Translations under genes and position numbers: made by a program
Notes under the pieces: model-generated
Told to the model about the DNA's origin: nothing
What the model saw: only the letters and a program-made list of their open reading frames with translations
Databases searched by the model: none
Source: UBA1672 sp964587815
GTDB lineage: Bacteria > Pseudomonadota > Alphaproteobacteria > Micavibrionales > Micavibrionaceae
NCBI GenBank assembly: GCA_964587815.1
Contig: CAZPMH010000001.1
Coordinates: 1 to 64,000 of the forward strand
Direction: 5' to 3'
Length of the DNA: 64,000 bases
In this document: positions 49,648-57,923 of the stretch, piece by piece
Numbering within the stretch: the first letter of the stretch is position 1
Layout: every line of letters begins with the position of its first letter

Positions 49648-52548
49648 TTAATACTCCCTTAGTGGGGCTTTATATGCCTCTTCCAAATCGGATAATTTGA
49701 GCTTTAGTGTGTCGCGGATGAATAGGTTTTCGCTATGTGCGACAGAGCCGACATAATGGCATTCTTCAAAGCCCTTGAAGTTTTTCTCGAATGCTTTTTT
49801 GTTGTGTGGGGCGACGGTCACGATGATGCGCCCTGTGCTTTCGGAAAAGAGTGCTTTGTCTTTTCTCAAATCAATGTGGGATAGATCAATATCCAGTCCG
49901 AAGCCGCCTGCGATTACTTTTTTCGCCAAAGCTGCACCGATTCCGCCATATCCAACCGCGAGGGCTGAGGCGATTAGTTCATCGCGGCTGGCGCGGTTAT
50001 AGAGCTTATAGAGCCTTAGATTTTGATGTGCATCGGTTTCTGGCACGTTGTTGCCTAGATAGCCGAGATGGTCATAATATTCGGATGCGCCGAGTTCGTC
50101 TTTTGTTGCGCCGAGCAGATAGACGCTGTCTCCCGTTGCTTTTGGTGCGAGTGATATGGCTCGGTTTACGTGCGGGATGACGCCGATGCTGGATGCCAGA
50201 AGGGTTGGCGGTGCGGAAATCTTAATCGCATTGCCGTTTTCATCATAGCCTTTGAAGTCGTTAAACATCGAATCTTTGCCTGAGATGAAGGGCGTTTGGT
50301 ATTTAACGGCAAGATTATAAATCGCTTCTACGGCGCGCTTGAGTTGGCCGAGGCGCTCGGCTTCATCGGATGAACACCAGCAGAAATTATCGAGCAGTGC
50401 CAGTTGACTGAAATCAACTCCTGCGGCGACGGCGTTTCTGACCGCCATATCCACGCCCGCGGCCGCCATTGCGCCCGTGTCAATATCGCTGTATCGGGGG
50501 AAAAGCCCTTGAGAGAGAACCACGCCTTTTTCAGATGATAATACAGGGCGTGAAATGGTTGCATCAGCATACACGCGGCCTTTACCCTGCAAGGGGCCCA
50601 GAACGGCGGAACCCTGCACGTTATGGTCATATTGGGTTGCGATAAATTCTTTTGAGCAGATATTTAATCGCCCCATCATGTCGAGTAGTGTTTGCTCGTA
50701 ACTGTCGGGCTCGGCAAATTCAGGTTCGGTTTCGCCGCCGCGCGTAAAGGTCGTTTTGAGCGGTGTTTCAGGATTTCCGTCATGGAGGAAGTCCATTTCG
50801 ATATCCATGATTTTTTCATCATGCCATGTGATTTCCGCGCGCGCAGTATCTGTGTATGTACCAACAACGGTTGCCTCAACGCCGCGTTTAGCGAAGAATT
50901 CGATGAGTTTTTCCGTGTTTTCCGGTGGAACGGCGAGCGTCATGCGTTCCTGGCTTTCCGATATCCAGATTTCCCATGGAGAGAGCCCAGGATATTTGAG
51001 CGGTACTTTTTCTAATTCGAGGTGGAAGCCACCCGATTGTTCTGCCATTTCACCAACGGAAGAAGAAAGACCACCTGCGCCGTTATCCGTGATCGCGGAA
51101 TACCAGCCCTTATCGCGGATTTCCTTAATAATCGCGTCCGACATTTTCTTTTGCGTGATCGGATCGCCGATTTGTACGGCAGTAGCGGGGGAGCCTTCAT
51201 CGAGAGCGACGGAGGAAAAGGTTGCACCGTGAATACCATCTGCGCCGACGCGACCGCCTGCCATGACGATTTTATCACCCGGGTTTGCTTTTTTGATGTG
51301 AGCGGGTTTGCCTGCAATTTCGCGCGGGATGACACCGACTGTTCCAACAAAGACTAGTGGCTTTCCTGCGAAACGATCATCGAAATAAACAAAACCTGCG
51401 GGCGTAGGAATGCCCGAGCAGTTTCCGCCTGCCTCGACGCCTGCTACCACGCCGTTCATGATGTGCGCGGGGGAGAGCAGGGCATCAGTGCAGTCTTTGT
51501 CACGGAAGTAGTTTGGCTTTTTGCGCGGATCTGCAAGGCAGAAGCCGTAGCGATTAATTGCGGGCTTTGCGCCTTGACCGAAACCGATGCAATCGCGGTT
51601 AACGCCAACAATACCTGTGATTGCGCCGCCGAACGGGTCTAGCGCTGACGGGGAGTTGTGGGTTTCGACCTTATCTGTGATCAAATGATTTTCATCGAAA
51701 ATGATTCCGCCTGCGTTATCAGAAAACACAGAAACGCAGATGTCTTCATCTCCGCGGCTTTCTCGAATCTCTTTGGTCGCGCGCTTGATGTAATGCTTAT
51801 AAAGCCCGCCTTTAACCTCATCAATCGGTGAGGCGAAGATTGTGTGTTTACAATGTTCCGACCATGTTTGAGCGAGTGTTTCAATTTCGATATCTGTTGC
51901 AGGGCGGTCGAGTTTTTTGAAATAGGCCTGAATGGCTTTCATATAAGTAAGGGATAAACCCAAAGGGCCTCGGCGGGAGCCATCTGCGTTTGCGATGCCT
52001 TTGTTACCGATTTCTTCTAACTCTTCATCAGAAACGTTTAGATCAACGTTATCTGCGGCGGCTCCTTTGTTGTCGAGGATTACCTTAGGGATAACCACAT
52101 CCATGCCGCCATTGGCTTTATATTCGCTTTGGCTTTTAATGCTTACACGCTGAATCAGTTTATTCGCGATTTTTCCTGAAAGCCTTTTAACGGTTTCACG
52201 CGAAAGGTCACCTTTAATAAGGTAGAGTCTAGAGGAGTAGCACTCTGCGTTATCATTTGATGCAAGTTCCAGCAATTCAGACGCTGTGTGCCCGACATTA
52301 TCCGTAACGCCCGGAAGAAAACCAATTTCTAATGCCCAATCAAAATCATCGGGTGTTTGGTTGATTTTTTGAGTTACGGGGTTAGCAAGGCTTTGTTTAA
52401 ATGCGTCTTTATCGGCATGTTCACTGTCGGAAGAATAGACATCAACGGCACGTACATCTGCCTTAACATCCATTTCCTCTAATATTCTTTCGATTTCCTT
52501 TGCCCGCCCATCATCTTCGTGGGCTAGAATTTCTATACGGGTTTGCAT
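49648..52548 (-). CDS. purL: Phosphoribosylformylglycinamidine synthase, PurS-like/PurL fusion
   Basis: ATP-dependent amidation of FGAR, fourth step of purine synthesis. At 966 residues it is much longer than the roughly 740-residue PurL common in alphaproteobacteria. The first 170 or so residues are PurS-like (SLANPVTQKI, ALEIGFLPGVTDNVGHTASE). LAQTWSEHCKHTIF (about 228-241) starts the PurL core. THNSPSALDPFGGAITGIVGVNRD, NGAGGLSSSVGEMA and SGKDSMFND follow, with two AIRS-type halves. No separate purS is seen. It lies divergent from nuoG, inside the Complex I locus. Confidence 0.93.
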   Translation of the reverse strand: MQTRIEILAHEDDGRAKEIERILEEMDVKADVRAVDVYSSDSEHADKDAFKQSLANPVTQKINQTPDDFDWALEIGFLPGVTDNVGHTASELLELASNDNAECYSSRLYLIKGDLSRETVKRLSGKIANKLIQRVSIKSQSEYKANGGMDVVIPKVILDNKGAAADNVDLNVSDEELEEIGNKGIANADGSRRGPLGLSLTYMKAIQAYFKKLDRPATDIEIETLAQTWSEHCKHTIFASPIDEVKGGLYKHYIKRATKEIRESRGDEDICVSVFSDNAGGIIFDENHLITDKVETHNSPSALDPFGGAITGIVGVNRDCIGFGQGAKPAINRYGFCLADPRKKPNYFRDKDCTDALLSPAHIMNGVVAGVEAGGNCSGIPTPAGFVYFDDRFAGKPLVFVGTVGVIPREIAGKPAHIKKANPGDKIVMAGGRVGADGIHGATFSSVALDEGSPATAVQIGDPITQKKMSDAIIKEIRDKGWYSAITDNGAGGLSSSVGEMAEQSGGFHLELEKVPLKYPGLSPWEIWISESQERMTLAVPPENTEKLIEFFAKRGVEATVVGTYTDTARAEITWHDEKIMDIEMDFLHDGNPETPLKTTFTRGGETEPEFAEPDSYEQTLLDMMGRLNICSKEFIATQYDHNVQGSAVLGPLQGKGRVYADATISRPVLSSEKGVVLSQGLFPRYSDIDTGAMAAAGVDMAVRNAVAAGVDFSQLALLDNFCWCSSDEAERLGQLKRAVEAIYNLAVKYQTPFISGKDSMFNDFKGYDENGNAIKISAPPTLLASSIGVIPHVNRAISLAPKATGDSVYLLGATKDELGASEYYDHLGYLGNNVPETDAHQNLRLYKLYNRASRDELIASALAVGYGGIGAALAKKVIAGGFGLDIDLSHIDLRKDKALFSESTGRIIVTVAPHNKKAFEKNFKGFEECHYVGSVAHSENLFIRDTLKLKLSDLEEAYKAPLREY

Positions 52549-52568
52549 ATACTTTCTTCAAATCGCTC

Positions 52569-52597
52569 TTGATCTTCGTTACACGGGGGATTAAATA
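52569..52597 (+). promoter_or_regulatory. Candidate promoter for nuoG
   Basis: TTGATC (52569-52574), 17 bases, TAAATA (52592-52597), in the 97-base gap between divergent purL and nuoG. The match is modest. A promoter is needed here because the purQL genes cut nuoG from nuoA-F. Confidence 0.35.
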
Positions 52598-52645
52598 GTA
52601 GTCCAAGATTTATTTCAATACTCTAAGTGAGTTTAAAACACGCAT

Positions 52646-54712
52646 ATGCCCAAATTAACGATAAATGATATCGAAATTGAAGTTGAACCTGGTACTAGCA
52701 TTTTGCAGGCTGCTGAACAGTTGGGTATCGAAATTCCGCGTTTTTGTTATCACGATAAGCTTTCTGTTCCCGCAAATTGCCGCATGTGTTTGGTTGAGGT
52801 ATCGCCTGGGCCGCCAAAGCCGCAAGCATCTTGTGCGTTGGCATGCGGTGATGGCATGGAAGTGAAGACCGAGTCGGAGATGGTGAAGAAGGCGCGCAAG
52901 GGCGTGATGGAGATGCTGCTGATCAACCATCCGCTGGATTGTCCGATTTGTGATCAGGGCGGCGAATGTGATTTACAAGATCAGGCGGTTGCCTATGGTT
53001 TTGATCGCTCGCGTTATCATGAGAATAAGCGCGCCGTTCAAAATAAAGATTTAGGGCCACTGGTTGGCACAATTATGACGCGCTGTATTAATTGTACGCG
53101 TTGCGTGCGTTTTGCGGAGGAAATTGCAGGCACGCCTGTGCTTGGGCAATTTAACCGAGGTGAAGATGCGGAGATCGGCACTTTTATTGATGAGGTTGTC
53201 GATACAGAATTGTCAGGTAATTTGATTGATATTTGCCCTGTCGGTGCGTTGACGTCCAAACCTTACAAATACAAGGCGCGCCCTTGGGAATTGAAGAAAA
53301 CTGAAAGCATTGATGTGCATGATGCGCTTGGGTGCAATATTCGTATTGATAGCCGTGGGCGCGAGGTTATGCGCATATTGCCTCGCCTTAATGAGGATAT
53401 TAACGAAGAGTGGATTGATGACCGCGCGCGTTTTTCTTATGACGGGCTAGCGAAGGGGCGTATTGACCGCCCTTATATTCGCGATGAAGAAAGCGGCAAA
53501 CTGAAGGAAGCGTCTTGGAATGAGGCTTTTGCCTTTATTAAGGAAAAACTATCCGATGTGAAAGGGCACGAGATCGCCGCTTTAGCCGGCAATCTGGTTG
53601 ATGTTGAGGCTATGGTGGCGATGAAAGACCTGATGTCCTCGCTTGGCTCTTCTCATATTGATTGTCGCACCGATGGCGGACTCTTCAACACAGATAACCG
53701 CGCGTCATATTTATTTAACTCTACGATTGCGGGGCTTGACGAGGCGGATGCCATCATGTTGGTGGGTGTTAACCCCCGCACCGAGGCGACTCTCGTTAAT
53801 GCGCGCATTCGTAAGAACTGGCTAGAAAAGCGTATTCCGATTTCCTTGATTGGTGCACCCGCTGATTTGACCTATCCTTATGAGCATTTGGGTACAGGGC
53901 CGAAGGATTTAGAAAAGGTCGTTAAAGAATATGCAGGAAAGGTTTCTGCGAAAAAGCCCGTGATGATTGTCGGCTCTCAAGTTTTTGCGCGTGAAGACGG
54001 TTTGGCGGTTCATGCTTTGTTGCATAAGGCTGCTGAAGAGCTTGGCATCGTCACAAAGGATTGGAATGGCTTTAACGTGCTGCATCAGGCGGCTTCACGT
54101 GTGGGTGGTCTTGATGTTGAGTTTTTGCCAAAGACAAAAGACAGCAAGGGGTTTGTCGATATTATGGCTGGCACTAAGGACGGCTCAATTAAGGCCTTGT
54201 TCCTGCTTGGCGCGGATGAATTTAATGCGCGTGTTAATATCGGATGGCAGACTTTTGTTATTTATCAAGGACATCACGGTGATCATGCGGCGAGTAGGGC
54301 AGATGTTATTCTGCCTGCTGCGGCTTACACGGAGAAGGATGGTATCTACGTAAACACAGAAGGGCGCGTACAGCTAGCCAAGCGTGCAGTATTCCCGCCC
54401 GGTGATGCGAAAGAAGACTGGTCGATTCTTCGCGCATTGTCAGATCATATCTGTTCTCAGCCTTTGCCTTACAATTCTCAAATGGAATTGAGAAAACGCA
54501 TTCAGAAAGAATGGCCTTTGTTTAAAGCGGTGGACGACATTACACCAGAGAAATGGTCAAAGTTCACGCATAAAGGCAAGGTTATGAAGGATGAATTTGG
54601 CGTTCGTGTTAAGAATTACTACTTGAATGACAGTATTTGCCGCGCATCCGATACGATGAAGGAATGCGTCAAATCATTCGAAACCCAAAACTTTCAAGAG
54701 GCGGCAGAATAA
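52646..54712 (+). CDS. nuoG: NADH-quinone oxidoreductase subunit G
   Basis: 75-kDa-type subunit carrying several iron-sulfur clusters. It is 688 residues. The [2Fe-2S] ligands lie in RFCYHDKLSVPANCRMCLVEV (in two parts, about 31-51), and the His-ligated cluster in HPLDCPICDQGGECDLQDQ (about 92-110). The next set is CINCTRCVRF and ICPVGALTSKPYK, followed by a molybdopterin-oxidoreductase-like domain (about 215-640) without cofactor. Its stop shares a base with the next start. Confidence 0.96.
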   Translation: MPKLTINDIEIEVEPGTSILQAAEQLGIEIPRFCYHDKLSVPANCRMCLVEVSPGPPKPQASCALACGDGMEVKTESEMVKKARKGVMEMLLINHPLDCPICDQGGECDLQDQAVAYGFDRSRYHENKRAVQNKDLGPLVGTIMTRCINCTRCVRFAEEIAGTPVLGQFNRGEDAEIGTFIDEVVDTELSGNLIDICPVGALTSKPYKYKARPWELKKTESIDVHDALGCNIRIDSRGREVMRILPRLNEDINEEWIDDRARFSYDGLAKGRIDRPYIRDEESGKLKEASWNEAFAFIKEKLSDVKGHEIAALAGNLVDVEAMVAMKDLMSSLGSSHIDCRTDGGLFNTDNRASYLFNSTIAGLDEADAIMLVGVNPRTEATLVNARIRKNWLEKRIPISLIGAPADLTYPYEHLGTGPKDLEKVVKEYAGKVSAKKPVMIVGSQVFAREDGLAVHALLHKAAEELGIVTKDWNGFNVLHQAASRVGGLDVEFLPKTKDSKGFVDIMAGTKDGSIKALFLLGADEFNARVNIGWQTFVIYQGHHGDHAASRADVILPAAAYTEKDGIYVNTEGRVQLAKRAVFPPGDAKEDWSILRALSDHICSQPLPYNSQMELRKRIQKEWPLFKAVDDITPEKWSKFTHKGKVMKDEFGVRVKNYYLNDSICRASDTMKECVKSFETQNFQEAAE

Positions 54713-55119
54713 TGGATAAAAGAAGTACACTTGAGAAAGTTCAAGAATTTCATGAAACCTACGGTCTGCCCGTTTTGGACGAGGCTAATATATCGGATGA
54801 GCGTACGAATGCGTTGCGTATTAACTTGTTGGCCGAGGAATTGGATGAATTGAAAGAAGCTTTGGCGGAAGGTGATTTGGTTGAGACGCTCGATGCGCTT
54901 ATTGATTTGCAGTATGTTTTGGATGGTGCGTTTTTATCTTTTGGTTTGCAAAGCGTTAAAGAAACGGCGTTTGATGAGGTTCACCGCTCTAACATGAGTA
55001 AGTTGGGTGCTGACGGGAAGCCGATTGTGCGCGAGAGTGATGGCAAAATCCTCAAGGGGCCTGATTACTTTAAGCCTGATATGTCTCAATTTATAAGCGA
55101 TAAAAAGGACGCCGCATAA
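54712..55119 (+). CDS. MazG/PRA-PH-like nucleotide pyrophosphohydrolase
   Basis: A 135-residue all-alpha protein of the phosphoribosyl-ATP pyrophosphohydrolase/MazG superfamily. The metal motif is LLAEELDELKEAL (about 40-52) with ETLDALIDLQYVLDGA (about 61-76), the ExxE...ExxD pattern. Then comes VHRSNMSKLGADGKPI with GKILKGPDYFKPD, a tail seen in a stand-alone branch of the family. It probably hydrolyses a nucleoside triphosphate; the substrate is unknown. Start ATG 54712 overlaps the nuoG stop by one base, so it is translated with nuoG. It has no known place in Complex I. Confidence 0.82.
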   Translation: MDKRSTLEKVQEFHETYGLPVLDEANISDERTNALRINLLAEELDELKEALAEGDLVETLDALIDLQYVLDGAFLSFGLQSVKETAFDEVHRSNMSKLGADGKPIVRESDGKILKGPDYFKPDMSQFISDKKDAA

Positions 55120-55120
55120 C

Positions 55121-56380
55121 GTGATTGATTTAATAGGTGCATTTTTATCTGACCCCTGGTCGTACTGGCTGTTCCGTACGGTTGTTTATACTGTTCTGGT
55201 CGTTGTCGGCATATTACTTTCGGTTGCATATATGACCTATGCGGAGCGTAAGGTTATGGGCGCAATGCAGCGCAGGCAAGGGCCGATGACGGTTGGGCCG
55301 TTTGGTTTGCTCCAGCCTATTGCAGATGGTATTAAGCTATTTTCGAAAGAGACGATTATTCCGTCTCAGGCACACCGCGTTGTGTTTTTAGCCGCGCCGA
55401 TGATTCTGTTTGCGCTTTCGCTTGTGGCTTGGGTGGTTATTCCGTTTGATAAGGGCTGGGTTCTTGCCAATTTAAACGTTGGAATCCTTTATCTTTTCGC
55501 GATTTCTTCCATGGGCGTTTACGGTGTTTTGATGGCAGGTTGGGCTTCTAACTCGCGTTATGCATTTCTTGGTGGGTTACGTTCTGCGTCGCAGATGGTG
55601 TCCTATGAAGTGTCGATGGGTTTGATTATTGTTTGTGTTTTGCTGGTGACAGGTTCGCTTAATTTACAGGAAATTGTGCTCGCGCCGCGCCCGATTTGGG
55701 TTCAGATTTTATTATTCCCGATGCTGATTGTGTTTCTGGTTTCTATTTTGGCCGAAACCAACCGTGCGCCGTTTGATTTGCCTGAAGGTGAATCAGAGAT
55801 TACAGGCGGTTTTATGGTTGAATATTCCGCGATGACGTATGCGCTATTCTTCCTTGGGGAATATGCGAACATGATTTTGATGAGCGCGATGACTACGACG
55901 CTGTTTTTGGGCGGCTGGTTGCCTCCATTTGGTATTGAGGCGCTGAGCTTTGTTCCCGGTATTATTTGGTTTGCCTTGAAAACTGCGCTTATTTTGTTCT
56001 TCTTTATCTGGGCGCGCGCAACCTTGCCTCGTTTTAGATATGACCAGCTTATGCGACTTGGCTGGAAGGTGTTTTTACCGTTCACATTATTCTGGGTTGT
56101 GATGATGGCCGGTATTTTAATGAGCGTGAATGCTTTGCCAGGGCAGGTATCGGCGAACAATCCGATTGCGAACGTTGTAAAAACCGTTGGCGATGTGAAG
56201 ACAGATATAGGTCAAACGGTTGAGAAGGTTATTCAAACCTTGGATCAGCCATCAGGCACGACGCCTACCCCCGCCATTGAAGGTGAAAACAGCGAAGAGG
56301 GAAATGCGGTTGAACCTGAAGAAGCTAAACCTGCTGAAGCTGATGATAATGTTAACGATACGAACAAAGGAGATGAATGA
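55121..56380 (+). CDS. nuoH: NADH-quinone oxidoreductase subunit H, with acidic C-terminal tail
   Basis: Membrane subunit that joins the arms and lines the quinone tunnel. It is 419 residues, against roughly 340 for the family. Eight or so helices span 1-345, with AYMTYAERKVMGAMQRRQGP (about 35-54), GLLQPIADGIKLFSKE, ETNRAPFDLPEGESEI and RFRYDQLMRLGWKVFLP. The extra 70-residue tail (about 348-419) is hydrophilic, rich in Glu, Pro, Ala and Asn. Translation starts at GTG 55121, one base after the previous stop. Confidence 0.95.
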   Translation: MIDLIGAFLSDPWSYWLFRTVVYTVLVVVGILLSVAYMTYAERKVMGAMQRRQGPMTVGPFGLLQPIADGIKLFSKETIIPSQAHRVVFLAAPMILFALSLVAWVVIPFDKGWVLANLNVGILYLFAISSMGVYGVLMAGWASNSRYAFLGGLRSASQMVSYEVSMGLIIVCVLLVTGSLNLQEIVLAPRPIWVQILLFPMLIVFLVSILAETNRAPFDLPEGESEITGGFMVEYSAMTYALFFLGEYANMILMSAMTTTLFLGGWLPPFGIEALSFVPGIIWFALKTALILFFFIWARATLPRFRYDQLMRLGWKVFLPFTLFWVVMMAGILMSVNALPGQVSANNPIANVVKTVGDVKTDIGQTVEKVIQTLDQPSGTTPTPAIEGENSEEGNAVEPEEAKPAEADDNVNDTNKGDE

Positions 56381-56862
56381 TGGATGGATTTGCACGCTCG
56401 TTCCTTCTGACTGAGATTGTTAAAGGGTTTTTGCTTACGCTTAAATATATGTTTTTTATGCCTAAGGTTACGATTAATTATCCTTATGAAAAGGGTATGA
56501 TTTCGCCGCGTTTTCGGGGCGAACACGCGCTGCGCCGCTATCCAAACGGTGAAGAGCGTTGCATTGCATGTAAGTTATGTGAAGCGATTTGTCCTGCGCT
56601 AGCGATTACAATTGAGGCTGAGCCGCGCGAAGATGGATCTCGCCGTACGACAAAATACGATATTGATATGACGAAATGTATTTATTGCGGTCTTTGCCAA
56701 GAGGCATGCCCTGTTGACGCGATTGTTGAAGGGCCAAATTTTGAATTTGCGACAGAAACGCGTGAAGAGCTTTATTATAACAAGGATAAATTACTCGCAA
56801 ACGGTGATCGATGGGAGGCTCAGCTAGCCGCAAACATCGTCGCTGATGCGCCTTACAGATAG
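56377..56862 (+). CDS. nuoI: NADH-quinone oxidoreductase subunit I
   Basis: Holds the N6a and N6b [4Fe-4S] clusters. It is 161 residues, with the two ferredoxin motifs CIACKLCEAICP (about 61-72) and CIYCGLCQEACP (about 100-111). RFRGEHALRRYPNGEERC precedes the first. The start (ATG 56377, or the adjacent ATG 56380) overlaps the nuoH stop. A 114-base gap follows; it shows a weak TTGCCC-N17-TAAAAA pair but nothing firm. Confidence 0.96.
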   Translation: MMDGFARSFLLTEIVKGFLLTLKYMFFMPKVTINYPYEKGMISPRFRGEHALRRYPNGEERCIACKLCEAICPALAITIEAEPREDGSRRTTKYDIDMTKCIYCGLCQEACPVDAIVEGPNFEFATETREELYYNKDKLLANGDRWEAQLAANIVADAPYR

Positions 56863-56976
56863 ATCATTTTTACTTCGCGGGTAAAGGTTTCGAATATCTT
56901 GTTTTTTTTCATTTCGTGCCTTGCCCTTCGCGGCTTAAAAGACTAAAAAAGACACGAATAACGATAGAGACTTCTG

Positions 56977-57594
56977 ATGGTCCAGGCCTTCGCCTTTTAT
57001 TTATTTGCCGGTATCTTATTGTTTAGCGCCCTGATGGTGATCACGGCGCGCAATCCTGTTCACTCTGTTTTGTTCCTAATCTTAGGTTTCTTTAATTGCG
57101 CAGGCTTGTTTGTCTTGCTCGGTGCGGAATTCATTGCGATGATTTTAGTAATTGTATACGTCGGTGCAGTTGCAGTTCTGTTTTTGTTCGTTGTCATGAT
57201 GTTGGACATCAACTTTTCGGATTTGCGAAAGGGGGCGATGCATTATGTTCCTTTCGGAATGATTATAGGCGGTATCTTGCTGTTTGAATTCATAGCCATT
57301 TATTCTTTCTGGCAGTTCGCGCCCGAAGCGAAGGAAAGCGTTGCCCTACCGATAGAGGCTTTTGAGAAGGCTGATGTGCCGAATGCGCAGGCTCTCGGCA
57401 TGGTTCTCTACACTGAGTATGCACTCGCGTTTCAGGTTTCAGGACTTATTTTGTTGGTTGCCATGATCGGAGCCATTGTTCTAACACACAGGCAGCGCCC
57501 GGGTGTTCGAAAGCAAAAGGTTGCAGAACAGCAAGCCCGCAAACCTTCTGATGTGTTGGATGTGGTTAAGGTTACATCCGGAACGGGGGTATAA
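56977..57594 (+). CDS. nuoJ: NADH-quinone oxidoreductase subunit J
   Basis: Membrane-arm subunit next to NuoA and NuoK. It is 205 residues with five hydrophobic helices. ARNPVHSVLFLILGFFNCAGLFVLLGAEF (two parts, about 24-52) and VYVGAVAVLFLFVVMMLDIN (about 60-79) are the family core, including the pi-bulge helix. It lies two bases before nuoK. Confidence 0.95.
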   Translation: MVQAFAFYLFAGILLFSALMVITARNPVHSVLFLILGFFNCAGLFVLLGAEFIAMILVIVYVGAVAVLFLFVVMMLDINFSDLRKGAMHYVPFGMIIGGILLFEFIAIYSFWQFAPEAKESVALPIEAFEKADVPNAQALGMVLYTEYALAFQVSGLILLVAMIGAIVLTHRQRPGVRKQKVAEQQARKPSDVLDVVKVTSGTGV

Positions 57595-57596
57595 TC

Positions 57597-57917
57597 ATGG
57601 AGGCTGGCGCTTATATCGGGATGGAGCATTTCCTTATTCTTAGTGCGCTGATTTTTACAATCGGTGTGTTTGGGATATTTTTAAACCGCAAAAACGTTAT
57701 CGTTATTCTGATGTCGATTGAGTTGATGTTGCTCGCCGTTAATATTAATTTCGTTACGTTTTCCGCCTATCTGGATGATTTGGTCGGGCAGGTATTTGTG
57801 ATGTTTACACTCACCGTTGCTGCTGCTGAAGCTGCGATTGGCCTGGCTATTTTGGTCGTGTTCTTCCGTAATAAAGGCTCTATTGCGGTTGATGATATTT
57901 CGAGTATGAAAGGGTAG
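57597..57917 (+). CDS. nuoK: NADH-quinone oxidoreductase subunit K
   Basis: MrpC-like membrane subunit with two key Glu in helices 2 and 3. It is 106 residues: LFLNRKNVIVILMSIELMLLAVNINF-type segment (two parts, about 25-50) with the first Glu, and TVAAAEAAIGLAILVVFF (about 70-87) with the second. Start ATG 57597 follows GGGGG. Confidence 0.96.
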   Translation: MEAGAYIGMEHFLILSALIFTIGVFGIFLNRKNVIVILMSIELMLLAVNINFVTFSAYLDDLVGQVFVMFTLTVAAAEAAIGLAILVVFFRNKGSIAVDDISSMKG

Positions 57918-57923
57918 GGCGAC

